Source: Clostridiales bacterium Firm_13
GTDB taxonomy: Bacteria; Bacillota; Clostridia; Saccharofermentanales; Saccharofermentanaceae
Assembly: GCA_001603035.1 (NCBI GenBank)
Contig: LVAS01000059.1
Span: 62,001-126,000 of the forward strand
Direction: 5' to 3'
DNA: 64,000 nt
Position 1 is the first letter of the stretch. The number at the start of each line of letters is the position of its first letter. Under the pieces are notes generated by a model, which was given only the letters and a program-made list of their open reading frames with translations, was not told the origin of the DNA and made no database searches. The position numbers and the translations under genes were made by a program. Of this stretch, positions 35,403-43,450 are shown one piece after another.

Positions 35403-35436
35403 ACCCCGCCCGCAAATGATCTGCGAGCGGGGTCTT
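35403..35436 (+). terminator. Terminator between the GT2 and DUF47 genes
   Basis: ACCCCGCCCGCA and TGCGAGCGGGGT pair with one mismatch; CTTTCCT follows on the plus strand and a T-run lies on the other, so it may serve both converging units. Confidence 0.7.
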
Positions 35437-35460
35437 TCCTATTCGTCGAAGCAAAAGCGA

Positions 35461-36075
35461 TCAGCTATTCTTAACGATGACACCTTCCATAATATCGGCG
35501 ACATTTTCACAGGCGTCCAGAGCATTTTCGAGAGACTGGAAAATGTTCTGCCACTTGATCACCTCAATCGGATCCTTTTCGGTCGTGAAAAGTGTCTTCA
35601 TCGCGCTCTGATACAGCGCATCGCCCTCTTCCTCGATGTGATTGATCTCAACGAGAAGCTTGGGGAGCTCCTTGGATTTCTTAAAGTTCTTGAACTCGAC
35701 CGTCGCCGCGACTAGCGTCGTACATCCGCGGGCGATCAGGTTCACCATATCAACCGCAGGCTCTCTAATTTCGCGAACAGAAAGCATATCCATCATATTG
35801 GACACTTCATCGATCATGTCGATCGTATCTTCGATGTTACGCGCGATTTCAAGAATGTCTTCTCTCTCGATCGGCGTGATGAAGGATCGATTCAGGTGAT
35901 GGTAAAGGACGTGATATTGCTCGTCACCCTCGTGCTCGATCTGATGAATCGCGATTGACTTTTCCTTGGCGTCGTCCAGATTATCCATAAGATCATTGAG
36001 TCCGGCGGCGGCGCGATCACAGATCGATGCGGACTTGATAAACAGGTCAAAATAGTTTACTTCTTTGCTTTTCAT
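35461..36075 (-). CDS. DUF47 / PhoU-like phosphate transport accessory protein
   Basis: 204 residues of all-helical PhoU-like sequence with metal-binding acidic/His repeats: HQIEHEGDEQYH in the first half and NHIEEEGDALYQ in the second, the pattern of the DUF47 family. These proteins accompany PiT phosphate transporters and modulate them. The gene follows the transporter by 25 nt with AAGGAG before the ATG, so the two form an operon. No phosphate-responsive regulator is adjacent. Confidence 0.9.
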   Translation of the reverse strand: MKSKEVNYFDLFIKSASICDRAAAGLNDLMDNLDDAKEKSIAIHQIEHEGDEQYHVLYHHLNRSFITPIEREDILEIARNIEDTIDMIDEVSNMMDMLSVREIREPAVDMVNLIARGCTTLVAATVEFKNFKKSKELPKLLVEINHIEEEGDALYQSAMKTLFTTEKDPIEVIKWQNIFQSLENALDACENVADIMEGVIVKNS

Positions 36076-36100
36076 ACTTTCTCCTTCATTGCCACAGTCA

Positions 36101-37126
36101 TCAGAAAATCATCAAAAAGAGCTTAGACATCAAGAATGCAATCAGTCCGCATCCCGGGAAGGTAAGCACCCAGGCCAGAACCATGTCGCGTGCGACAGTC
36201 CAGTTCACATTCGTCAGACGCTTGGAAGCGCCGACACCCATAATCGCCGTGGTCTTCGTATGTGTGGTACTCACGGGAACACCGGTAAGAGACGAGAGCA
36301 ACAAGCAGAGTGACGCGGCAATATCTGCGGCAAATCCCTGATAACGCTCGAGCTTAACCATGTCCATTCCGACCGCCTTAATAATCTTATAGCCGCCGAC
36401 AGAGGTGCCGATGCCCATCGTGATCGAGCAGAGGGCAATCAGCCAAAACGGAATCGTAAACTGTCCGTCCGCACCGACCGGGGCCCATGCCGAATTGTAA
36501 AGAGAGATCCCGACAAGAAAGACGCCCATAAACTTCTGACCGTCCTGCGCCCCGTGCATGAAGGCCATCGTTCCGGCGGCAAAGGCCTCGCCGCCGTTAA
36601 AGAACTTCGTCGCGGTCGAGCGCTTGACGCGGCGGAACAGGAATTCAATTCCCTTCGTGCTGATAAAGCCCATGATGAAACCAAGAACCGAAGAAATCAC
36701 AAGGCCGATCAGGATTAACGCCCAAGCTTTCCCGCTGACCTGCGCCTTATTGCCCAGAGCCAGCGCACCGCCTGTGACGCCCGCGATGAGCGCATGACTC
36801 TCGCTGGTGGGGATACCAAAATACCAGGCTGCGACAGCCCAGACGACAATGGCAAACATCGACGCGGCGAGAACCGCCAGGGCATCGGTCTTACTGGTAT
36901 TCGAAAAATCGATGAGCGTACTCAACGTGTCGGCAACCTTACTGTTTACCATAGTCATAAAAAGAGCGCCGAGGAAATTCAGAACAACAGCCATTTTGAC
37001 GGCGGTCGAGGGCTTCATTACTCTCGTGGACACCGCGGTAGCTATGGCATTCGGCGCATCGGTCCAACCGTTTACAAAAATGACTCCTAATAGCAGAATT
37101 ACGACAATGACGATTGTGACAGACAA
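36101..37126 (-). CDS. PiT-family inorganic phosphate transporter
   Basis: 341 residues with about ten membrane helices. The duplicated family signatures are NGWTDAPNAIATAVSTRVM near the N-terminus and the GVPVSTTHTKTTAIMGVG block in the second half. The protein imports phosphate (often as a metal-phosphate complex) driven by a cation gradient. The start is TTG (MSVTIVIV), with GAAGGGTG upstream; no ATG lies in a better position. It is followed by its DUF47 partner. Confidence 0.92.
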   Translation of the reverse strand: MSVTIVIVVILLLGVIFVNGWTDAPNAIATAVSTRVMKPSTAVKMAVVLNFLGALFMTMVNSKVADTLSTLIDFSNTSKTDALAVLAASMFAIVVWAVAAWYFGIPTSESHALIAGVTGGALALGNKAQVSGKAWALILIGLVISSVLGFIMGFISTKGIEFLFRRVKRSTATKFFNGGEAFAAGTMAFMHGAQDGQKFMGVFLVGISLYNSAWAPVGADGQFTIPFWLIALCSITMGIGTSVGGYKIIKAVGMDMVKLERYQGFAADIAASLCLLLSSLTGVPVSTTHTKTTAIMGVGASKRLTNVNWTVARDMVLAWVLTFPGCGLIAFLMSKLFLMIF

Positions 37127-37280
37127 AATCTCACACCCTTCTCCATTGGGTTAAGGCAGACACTCCAGCCGACGAAGCTCACTCTGCCCCACATAAAAAC
37201 AAATCCGACGACGCCGTAAGTCTTTCTCCAAAATGGAACCGCTGATTCGCGGCAAGAACGGCGCCGACAGATTTGCGGCT

Positions 37281-37356
37281 TGGTCGAGGTGAAGAGGCTC
37301 GAACTCCCGACATCCTGCTCCCAAAGCAGGCGCGCTACCAACTGCGCTACACCTCG
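37281..37356 (-). tRNA. tRNA-Pro (anticodon TGG)
   Basis: 76 nt including encoded CCA. The acceptor stem CGAGGTG pairs with CACCTCG, the D-arm has AGCGCAGTTGGTAGCGC, the anticodon loop is TTTGGGA (TGG), and the T-arm carries GTTCGAGCC. All arms fold cleanly. Confidence 0.97.
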
Positions 37357-37386
37357 ATGCGAAACGAAAAACTCGCAACAGTCGTC

Positions 37387-37415
37387 ATTATAATCGATAC
37401 CCATATCAACTGCAA
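37387..37415 (-). promoter_or_regulatory. Promoter of tRNA-Pro
   Basis: Minus strand: TTGCAG (37410-37415), 17 nt, TATAAT (37387-37392), 30 nt before the tRNA 5' end. Confidence 0.7.
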
Positions 37416-37484
37416 CGAGATCGGTAAGGATTGAATTGGATTTACATACATTTTACATCAACGCGATAGAACGTTAAAATCTAT

Positions 37485-37727
37485 TTAATTCGCGAAAAAC
37501 TGGATCGCCGCGATCATCAAGAAGGACATGACGATCATAACGATAAGTATCCAGACGTATTTCAGAATCTTCCCGGAAAACCGCGCGACCTTCCGAGCAT
37601 CGTCTGCCCGGATCTGCGCCGGAGTACGACGAGCTCTGTTACGTGTACGGCCGTCGTAGAGGAACATTCCGCAGGATTTGCATACGGATCGGTTCTCATT
37701 CTCGGTTTCACATCGAGGGCACTTCAT
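37485..37727 (-). CDS. Small zinc-ribbon membrane protein
   Basis: 80 residues. The N-terminal MKCPRCETENENRSVCKSCG forms a two-knuckle zinc ribbon, followed by an Arg/Ala-rich linker and a C-terminal membrane helix (YVWILIVMIVMSFLMIAAI). The start overlaps the hemZ stop (ATGA). Similar tiny zinc-ribbon/TM proteins are common and uncharacterised in clostridia. Its role is unknown. Confidence 0.75.
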   Translation of the reverse strand: MKCPRCETENENRSVCKSCGMFLYDGRTRNRARRTPAQIRADDARKVARFSGKILKYVWILIVMIVMSFLMIAAIQFFAN

Positions 37728-39148
37728 TCTTTGATCCTCTCCTCCCGGTTTCCAACCGGATCATCCGCAAAAAACTCCGCCTTACGGCGTGCCATCTCCA
37801 CGGCTCTCGCAATATACTCTTCGGGATTTCGAACGGTCTGGCAACGTTCGAGTCGTCCGTTCGCAAAGATTCTCTTCGACATAGATCCCGCGCCGAACGA
37901 CAGAATATTATGACGGTCTCCCATCATCGCGACGTTATATTCGCATTCGGTACCGGGCTTCGCATACCCTGTATTCTCCTGCCCCTCCGCCGTACTTTTC
38001 TGTCTGTAAAGATAATAAGGCAAATAACCGGATTCTTTCAACCGTCTATGAGAGAACTCGATCATCGCCTCGGCCGAAGCGCCGAAGGAGTCCGGAATTT
38101 CCGCAGCGTATTTCGCTTTCCGTTTCAGACTGAGTGCGTGCACCGTAATATTTTGGGGCGCCAGTTGAAGGATTGTCTCGAGCGTGTGCTCAAAGGTTCC
38201 TATGTCCTCTCCGGGAAGTCCCGCAATGAGATCCGTATTGATCACTTCGAACCCGATCTCCTTTGCACATGCATAAGCGCGGTAGAAATCGTCGGCGGTG
38301 TGTTTGCGGGAAAGATTCTTCAGCGTCACGTCCGAAAGAGTTTGCGGGTTTAAACAGATCCTTCGAACGCCGAGATCTTTTAGAAGACGAAGTTTGCGAG
38401 GAGTAATCGTATCCGGTCTTCCCGCTTCAACCGTTATTTCGATCTCTCGGTCCTTGTAAAACTCGCGAAAAAGATCTTCATAGAATCGCACAAAAAGTTC
38501 ATCCGGAAATACAGTCGGCGTTCCGCCCCCTACATAGATCGCGCGCGGCTTAATGCAAGAAATCTCGCGATACGTGCGTATTTCGGTAAGTACGGCATCC
38601 GCATAGGCGGAAAGAAGGTCGCTCCGGTTCCCCGCATCTTCTGAGATAAACGAGCAATACGCGCAACGGGACGGACAAAAAGGTATGCCGACATAGAGAA
38701 AAAGATCTTCAGGGAGAAGCCTCGAGAATACCCGATCTTCTCCTTTTGTCGCTTCAACGGCAAGGTGTGCCTTTTTCGGAGAGACGAAATACTGTGAAAT
38801 AAGATTCTCTTCGGTCAGGCACTCGCGAGCGACCTGAGTCGGTCGGATCCCTGTCAGAGATCCCCACGGATATTCGCGCCCCGTCAAAACATTAAGAATT
38901 GCATAGAGTTGTCGTTTGACTTCACGATTCGGCGGAAGATTGCCCGGGAAAGACGTTTCGGTATAGCGGAGGCCGCCGTCTGTCCATGTCGATATACCGG
39001 CGTCTGACAATTGGCTGTAGATGCGTACGGAGGGATCCCCGACAGTAATACACGACTCCCCGACAATCGGTGTCGCCGAATAAAAAAGGTGAAGAACATC
39101 AGAGATCGGATACGTAAAAGAGTGTCCGATCAAAATGACAGATGGCAC
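37724..39148 (-). CDS. hemZ: HemZ-type oxygen-independent coproporphyrinogen III dehydrogenase
   Basis: 474 residues. An N-terminal domain of about 150 residues precedes the radical-SAM cluster motif CPSRCAYC (CxxxCxxC) in YVGIPFCPSR, followed by YVGGGTPTVF and the HemN-like C-terminal region (LSLKRKAKYAAE, YYLYRQKSTAEGQENTGY). It would oxidatively decarboxylate coproporphyrinogen III without oxygen; some HemN/HemZ relatives are haem chaperones or act on other substrates. No other haem gene is in the window. The start is GTG at 39148 with AGGAG upstream. Confidence 0.85.
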   Translation of the reverse strand: MPSVILIGHSFTYPISDVLHLFYSATPIVGESCITVGDPSVRIYSQLSDAGISTWTDGGLRYTETSFPGNLPPNREVKRQLYAILNVLTGREYPWGSLTGIRPTQVARECLTEENLISQYFVSPKKAHLAVEATKGEDRVFSRLLPEDLFLYVGIPFCPSRCAYCSFISEDAGNRSDLLSAYADAVLTEIRTYREISCIKPRAIYVGGGTPTVFPDELFVRFYEDLFREFYKDREIEITVEAGRPDTITPRKLRLLKDLGVRRICLNPQTLSDVTLKNLSRKHTADDFYRAYACAKEIGFEVINTDLIAGLPGEDIGTFEHTLETILQLAPQNITVHALSLKRKAKYAAEIPDSFGASAEAMIEFSHRRLKESGYLPYYLYRQKSTAEGQENTGYAKPGTECEYNVAMMGDRHNILSFGAGSMSKRIFANGRLERCQTVRNPEEYIARAVEMARRKAEFFADDPVGNREERIKE

Positions 39149-39149
39149 G

Positions 39150-40274
39150 TCAGGCTCCTTTTACATATGTGAAATAGTAATCAATAATAAGATCGGTGAC
39201 CATGCTGTAGCTTCGCACGCCTTGATCCTGTTGATTCGCCTTCAAAAAGCTGTCGTTCACTTTGGTCGAGGCTTCCTGGACTGGGCCTTCAAATTGCTTC
39301 CAATACTGCGTACTGCTCTGCCAATCGCGAAATGCTCCGGACGGAAGTTCGGATGCGATCGACGCAAGTTGTGCCGGATCTGCGTAATAGAGGTCATTCG
39401 CGCAATAGAGATACGCATATTGATAACCGCTGTAACGAAAATCGGCACGATCACTCGAAATGCAGGAAAGAAAAGCGGCAAGATTCGCGTCTTGCTCCCT
39501 TGCGATTCCTCTTGTATGTGCAAGTTCATGACAGATCGTAAACGGCATCGTATACATCGGTACATCCACGTTGACATTGGCTTCGGCAAAAAAGGGGAAA
39601 TACATGCCGGTTATACCTGTATACGACCACAAATGCGACAGAATTACCGGTTTCCCTCGCGTCATATTGCCTGCAAGAACAGGAAATCGGGTTGAAGCGG
39701 AATCCAGAGCGGTATTCCCGTCCGAAAGTGTCTGTTCAACACTTGTCGTTAATGTCGCACATCCGTTTTGGTCTTCAGGCAATTCTGTACGGAGTTCGGC
39801 AATCTGACCGGCCAACCAAGAGGATACCTCCGAAAGCTCTTCGGGCGTTCTTTGTCTGGTCTCAAGGCCGAGAGATTCTTGAAGCGGGTATCTGTCGTAA
39901 AGAAGCCCGTGTTGCAATGTGTAGGACGCAGATATAAGGAAATAAAGGCAAGCCAGAATACATACGGATCTTCGTAAGAATCTTGCTTTTCTCGGAGAAC
40001 GCGCAAAAGAAATACAGAATACAATAAGGAGAACGACGCCCCAAACCAAGGAGGATACAAGGAATATCTCCGTCAAGGAGACCGGAACCGAGGAAGAAAT
40101 GAGAACGGGAATTTTCGTGATTTGCGGAAAAACTAACCGCGCGTAATCTTCCGCCGCCTTCGGGTAATCGGCGAGAATTCTCGGCAAAAGAAGAAAGAAC
40201 GTCCCCCCGAGAGTAGCCGTAATTGTAACGAATATTCCGATAAATACACGGAAAGGATGTCTTCTATTATTCAC
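39150..40274 (-). CDS. DUF3810 membrane protein with metalloprotease motif
   Basis: 374 residues with about three N-terminal membrane helices and a large C-terminal domain holding ICHELAHTRG (HExxH) and downstream EQDANLAAFLSC, likely the third zinc ligand region. This matches the DUF3810 family, probably a membrane-anchored zinc peptidase with the catalytic site outside. The start is GTG, six nt after the upstream stop. It sits within a chain of tightly packed genes for an acyltransferase-like protein, pantothenate kinase and SepF. The substrate is unknown. Confidence 0.8.
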   Translation of the reverse strand: MNNRRHPFRVFIGIFVTITATLGGTFFLLLPRILADYPKAAEDYARLVFPQITKIPVLISSSVPVSLTEIFLVSSLVWGVVLLIVFCISFARSPRKARFLRRSVCILACLYFLISASYTLQHGLLYDRYPLQESLGLETRQRTPEELSEVSSWLAGQIAELRTELPEDQNGCATLTTSVEQTLSDGNTALDSASTRFPVLAGNMTRGKPVILSHLWSYTGITGMYFPFFAEANVNVDVPMYTMPFTICHELAHTRGIAREQDANLAAFLSCISSDRADFRYSGYQYAYLYCANDLYYADPAQLASIASELPSGAFRDWQSSTQYWKQFEGPVQEASTKVNDSFLKANQQDQGVRSYSMVTDLIIDYYFTYVKGA

Positions 40275-40280
40275 GTCATA

Positions 40281-41081
40281 TCACCAAATACCAAGATACC
40301 GGAATCCGAAAAGAATGGCAAGAAGAATCGGTTGATGAAAAATATAGACCCAGAGAGCATAACGACCGGTGAAAGCAAAGGGTGTCGCGACTTTACGAAC
40401 GGTTTTATTCGCCTGCGGGAAAAGAGAAGCGCGCGATGAATAGGCAATTCTTCCGAGAACAACGCCTCCGAAGAATACGCCGAGCCAAGGCAGAATCGGA
40501 AGATAGTCGCCCATCCCCACACATTGCTGCGGAAGGAAACCAAGCGGAAGAAGCCAATAACCGGTCACGTTTTGCCCAAAGAGACGGATATACTCATCCG
40601 CAAAAATCAGGACTACGGTTAGGAGTAAATAGATCGCATGAACTCGCATGACGACCAAATGGCGTCGCTCCTCATTGCCTTCAAACTTTCGGAGAAAATG
40701 ATTCTCAATCGAGGAAATTACGGCATAAAGAAATGTCCCGACGGTAAGAAGATGAAGGACATTAAAGAAAATGTACATCTCCATATTGGAAATCTGCGAG
40801 GCGATCGCCATGACGACAGAGAATCCAAGCGAGACACCCAGGAGTTTGGCAGAGCGGACATAATTATTCCGAGAAAACTGGCAGCAAACCCCGGAGACAA
40901 GGACGAAAATCATAATAAAGATCGGTCTTATACCGTAGTAGAACCAAGTCGTATCTTGAAAGGCGAAAATATCCAATTCCAGCAAGTAACGAAAATCAAA
41001 GATAAGGTGATGGAAAATCATACAAATGACCGCAAGTCCGCGCAACGCGTCAAGTTCAAAAGCCCTCTGCTTCTTCGGCAT
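40281..41081 (-). CDS. DUF1624 / heparan-alpha-glucosaminide acetyltransferase-like membrane protein
   Basis: 266 residues and about seven membrane helices. The opening RAFELDALRGLAVICMIFHHLIFDF, a conserved Arg and His-rich first helix pair, is the signature of the HGSNAT/YeiB-like acyltransferase group, whose members transfer acetyl groups across the membrane. Coupling is tight: its ATG follows the coaW stop by 2 nt. Acceptor and donor are not known; a role in acetylating a wall sugar is possible. Confidence 0.78.
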   Translation of the reverse strand: MPKKQRAFELDALRGLAVICMIFHHLIFDFRYLLELDIFAFQDTTWFYYGIRPIFIMIFVLVSGVCCQFSRNNYVRSAKLLGVSLGFSVVMAIASQISNMEMYIFFNVLHLLTVGTFLYAVISSIENHFLRKFEGNEERRHLVVMRVHAIYLLLTVVLIFADEYIRLFGQNVTGYWLLPLGFLPQQCVGMGDYLPILPWLGVFFGGVVLGRIAYSSRASLFPQANKTVRKVATPFAFTGRYALWVYIFHQPILLAILFGFRYLGIW

Positions 41082-41083
41082 GA

Positions 41084-41899
41084 TTACTCCGTAAATAGTG
41101 CCGCTCCAATGGCGGTAGCATATTCCGCATGTTCCGGTACATGGAAACGTACGGTATACAACTGGGAAAATACGTCAAACAGATCATGGCATTGCGGTAC
41201 ACTCGTCATTCGGCCCGTAAATACGACGTCCCGAAGATTGACAGAACGGGCCGCAAGAACGGCCATCGTACCGATGGACTGGAAGACCAGATTAAAAATT
41301 CCGAGCGCGATATCTTCTTTCGAAGCGTCGTCCGCCATCTTTCCGAAATTCGACGCCGTCGTATCCATCGACAATCCGGGAATCTCGATGCGGGATATGT
41401 CGCCGATACTCAAATCAACCCGTTGCAGCGACCCGCCCGAAGCGAGTTCTGTCAACAAATCAAAATCTCGAATATTCAGCATGCTGTTGGCAAGTCCGAG
41501 GAGTGTCCCTCCGCCGACGCCGGATCCGATGATATGGCGGACGACCTCCGGCTTGGCATCGACAAACGCGGTGCCGGTTCCCATACTGACGACCACCGCG
41601 TGATCCAATCCCGAAAGATAGAGACCGCCCAGTCCCGTCGCAAGGAATTCTTGCACATGAAATGTCCGAATACCAAGAAGATCACCGCTGGGGAACGAAG
41701 CTCCCACACCGGTGATCATCAGGCGTTCAATATCAGATATCTGGAGACGATTCGCATCGAGATACTTGCCGAGAGCTCCGAAGGCGGATGCGACAGGATC
41801 CGTCGCACGGACAATCGCCTGACTTAGAACCTTCTGTTCCAGAACACCCACGATCTTGGTTGTACTGCCGCCTACGTCAAGTCCGATAACGATTCCCAT
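41084..41899 (-). CDS. coaW: Type II pantothenate kinase
   Basis: 271 residues of the ASKHA fold: IGLDVGGSTTKIVG binds phosphate, VVVSMGTGTAFV and GSGVGGGTLLGL build the adenosine and substrate sites. The sequence resembles the staphylococcal/clostridial type II enzyme, which phosphorylates pantothenate and is not feedback-inhibited by CoA in the usual way. GGAGG precedes the ATG. It lies between sepF and the DUF1624 gene. Confidence 0.9.
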   Translation of the reverse strand: MGIVIGLDVGGSTTKIVGVLEQKVLSQAIVRATDPVASAFGALGKYLDANRLQISDIERLMITGVGASFPSGDLLGIRTFHVQEFLATGLGGLYLSGLDHAVVVSMGTGTAFVDAKPEVVRHIIGSGVGGGTLLGLANSMLNIRDFDLLTELASGGSLQRVDLSIGDISRIEIPGLSMDTTASNFGKMADDASKEDIALGIFNLVFQSIGTMAVLAARSVNLRDVVFTGRMTSVPQCHDLFDVFSQLYTVRFHVPEHAEYATAIGAALFTE

Positions 41900-41940
41900 G
41901 ACGCGCCTCCAAACCGATCAGAATGTCCCTATTATACCTG

Positions 41941-42516
41941 TTAGCGGGCCATACGGAAAGGTTCGGCGAAATCTTCTGTCTCCTGCGGAGCAAGTTCGCG
42001 ATCAACCAGGCTAACCGAGCGGGGAACGGCCACAAAGCTGTGGGCGCGGGCATCGATCGGTTTGACATTTCCATCCATCGCGTATGTCGAGCCTGAGATG
42101 AAGTCAATCACGCGCTGTGCGACTTTGGCATCGACGTTCTCGATATTACAAATGACTGTGTGTCCCGCACGAAGGTGATCACAGACACGCTGAGCAGACT
42201 GAATATTGTTCGGCTGGAGGATAACCAGCTGCTGCTCGCCGGGCATTGTCGTCTTAATCGGTACGACTTTCGGCGTCGGCTGAGAACGAAGCGGAGCGGA
42301 ATACGTTGCCTTTGCCTCAGGCTGGAAGCTCTGCGGCGCCGCGAAGCGAGAATCCTGCATCGGAGGCTGCTGCTGCGAATATACCGGCTCCTGCTGCGAA
42401 TATCCGTACTGATCCTGCGTCCCCTCGTCATAACCGTATTCGTTCTCATACTCGTAATCGGAATCTTCGGGGTACCCGGAAATCTTGTCTACGATTTTTC
42501 TGAAAAAGCCCGCCAT
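41941..42516 (-). CDS. sepF: Cell-division protein SepF
   Basis: 191 residues starting at MAGFFRKIVDKISG, an amphipathic membrane-targeting helix, with GGAGGT upstream of this ATG (five codons inside the track ORF). The middle is a Tyr/Gln/Glu-rich disordered linker (QQEPVYSQQQ). The C-terminal SepF fold begins near PGEQQLVILQPNN and contains HLRAGHTVICNIEN, DFISGSTYAMDG. SepF anchors FtsZ to the membrane and aligns the septal ring. It follows yggS, as in many Gram-positives, though with a 202-nt gap. Downstream is coaW. Confidence 0.95.
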   Translation of the reverse strand: MAGFFRKIVDKISGYPEDSDYEYENEYGYDEGTQDQYGYSQQEPVYSQQQPPMQDSRFAAPQSFQPEAKATYSAPLRSQPTPKVVPIKTTMPGEQQLVILQPNNIQSAQRVCDHLRAGHTVICNIENVDAKVAQRVIDFISGSTYAMDGNVKPIDARAHSFVAVPRSVSLVDRELAPQETEDFAEPFRMAR

Positions 42517-42572
42517 CTTACTTACCTCCAAAAAAGCATTTTTGCTTATAGATTGCTCCGCATAAATGTATG

Positions 42573-42602
42573 CTGACCCTGTAATGGGATTTACAGAGTC
42601 AG
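42573..42602 (-). promoter_or_regulatory. Hairpin between yggS and sepF
   Basis: CTGACTCTGTAA and TTACAGGGTCAG (minus strand) form an 11-of-12 stem with a 6-nt loop, in the yggS-sepF gap. No T-run follows, so it is not a standard terminator; it may be a regulatory or processing structure. Confidence 0.4.
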
Positions 42603-42718
42603 TATAGAAATCATTTCTGATGGATACAATAGCATTTCGGAACTAGTAAGACATATGTAACTGGGCGGAAATAAAGAAGCTTCTTTTTGACAATTGGCTT
42701 ACAGCCGTCACACAAAAA

Positions 42719-43450
42719 TCAGCTGCGAGGACCGAATATTGCGGTTCCGATGCGGATGTGCGTGCTGCCGGCGTGAATGGCATCGACGTAATCTTGACTC
42801 ATTCCCATCGAAAGGCAGTTCCAATCGAGGGGATTCTCGACGTTGTCGGAAAGGTCGTGGAAGAGACGCCTCGTCTCCTCGAAAACAGGTCTCGCGTCAT
42901 GTTCCTGCTGTTGTACGGGCGCCATCGTCATCAAGCCGCGCAAACGAATCGACGAAGATCGATTGGCAGATTCGACGGCCTCGCGGACCGACTCGGCCGA
43001 AAATCCGTGTTTCGTCAGCTCGCCGGAAACGTTAACCTGAAGAAGTATCTCCGTAATTATCCCTGCGGATAAGGAGCGTCGCTCGATCTCCTCTAAGAGT
43101 TCCAAGGAATCCACAGAATGAATCAGCGCAGTCTTTCCGATTATCTGACGAGCTTTCCGCGTCTGCAGCGTTCCGATTAGATGCCAAGCGGGATGAAGAC
43201 CCTCGGATGCAAGGAGTTGTTCCTTATCAAGTAATTCTTGCACGCGGTTCTCGCCCAAATCCGCAATGCCCAAAGTAAAAGCGGCTCGCGCATATTCCGG
43301 CGGAAAGAATTTGGAGACCCCGATCAAAGTAATCGATTCGCCTTTTCGCCCCGCCGCCACCATCGCCGAATCAATTTCGTCACGCACCCTCGCGATCCTC
43401 TCCCGCATGCCTTCAAGTATTTCGGTATAGGTCTGTTCATAATCCGTCAC
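42719..43450 (-). CDS. yggS: YggS/PLPBP-family pyridoxal-phosphate homeostasis protein
   Basis: 243 residues of a single TIM-barrel domain. The PLP lysine lies in LIGVSKFFPPEY, followed by FGENRVQE-type wording (DLGENRVQELLDK), HLIGTLQTRK and LSMGMSQD. The protein binds PLP and balances vitamin B6 and amino acid pools; it has no catalytic activity known. The start is GTG overlapping the HlyD gene stop (GTGA), so it is translationally coupled. Confidence 0.95.
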   Translation of the reverse strand: MTDYEQTYTEILEGMRERIARVRDEIDSAMVAAGRKGESITLIGVSKFFPPEYARAAFTLGIADLGENRVQELLDKEQLLASEGLHPAWHLIGTLQTRKARQIIGKTALIHSVDSLELLEEIERRSLSAGIITEILLQVNVSGELTKHGFSAESVREAVESANRSSSIRLRGLMTMAPVQQQEHDARPVFEETRRLFHDLSDNVENPLDWNCLSMGMSQDYVDAIHAGSTHIRIGTAIFGPRS

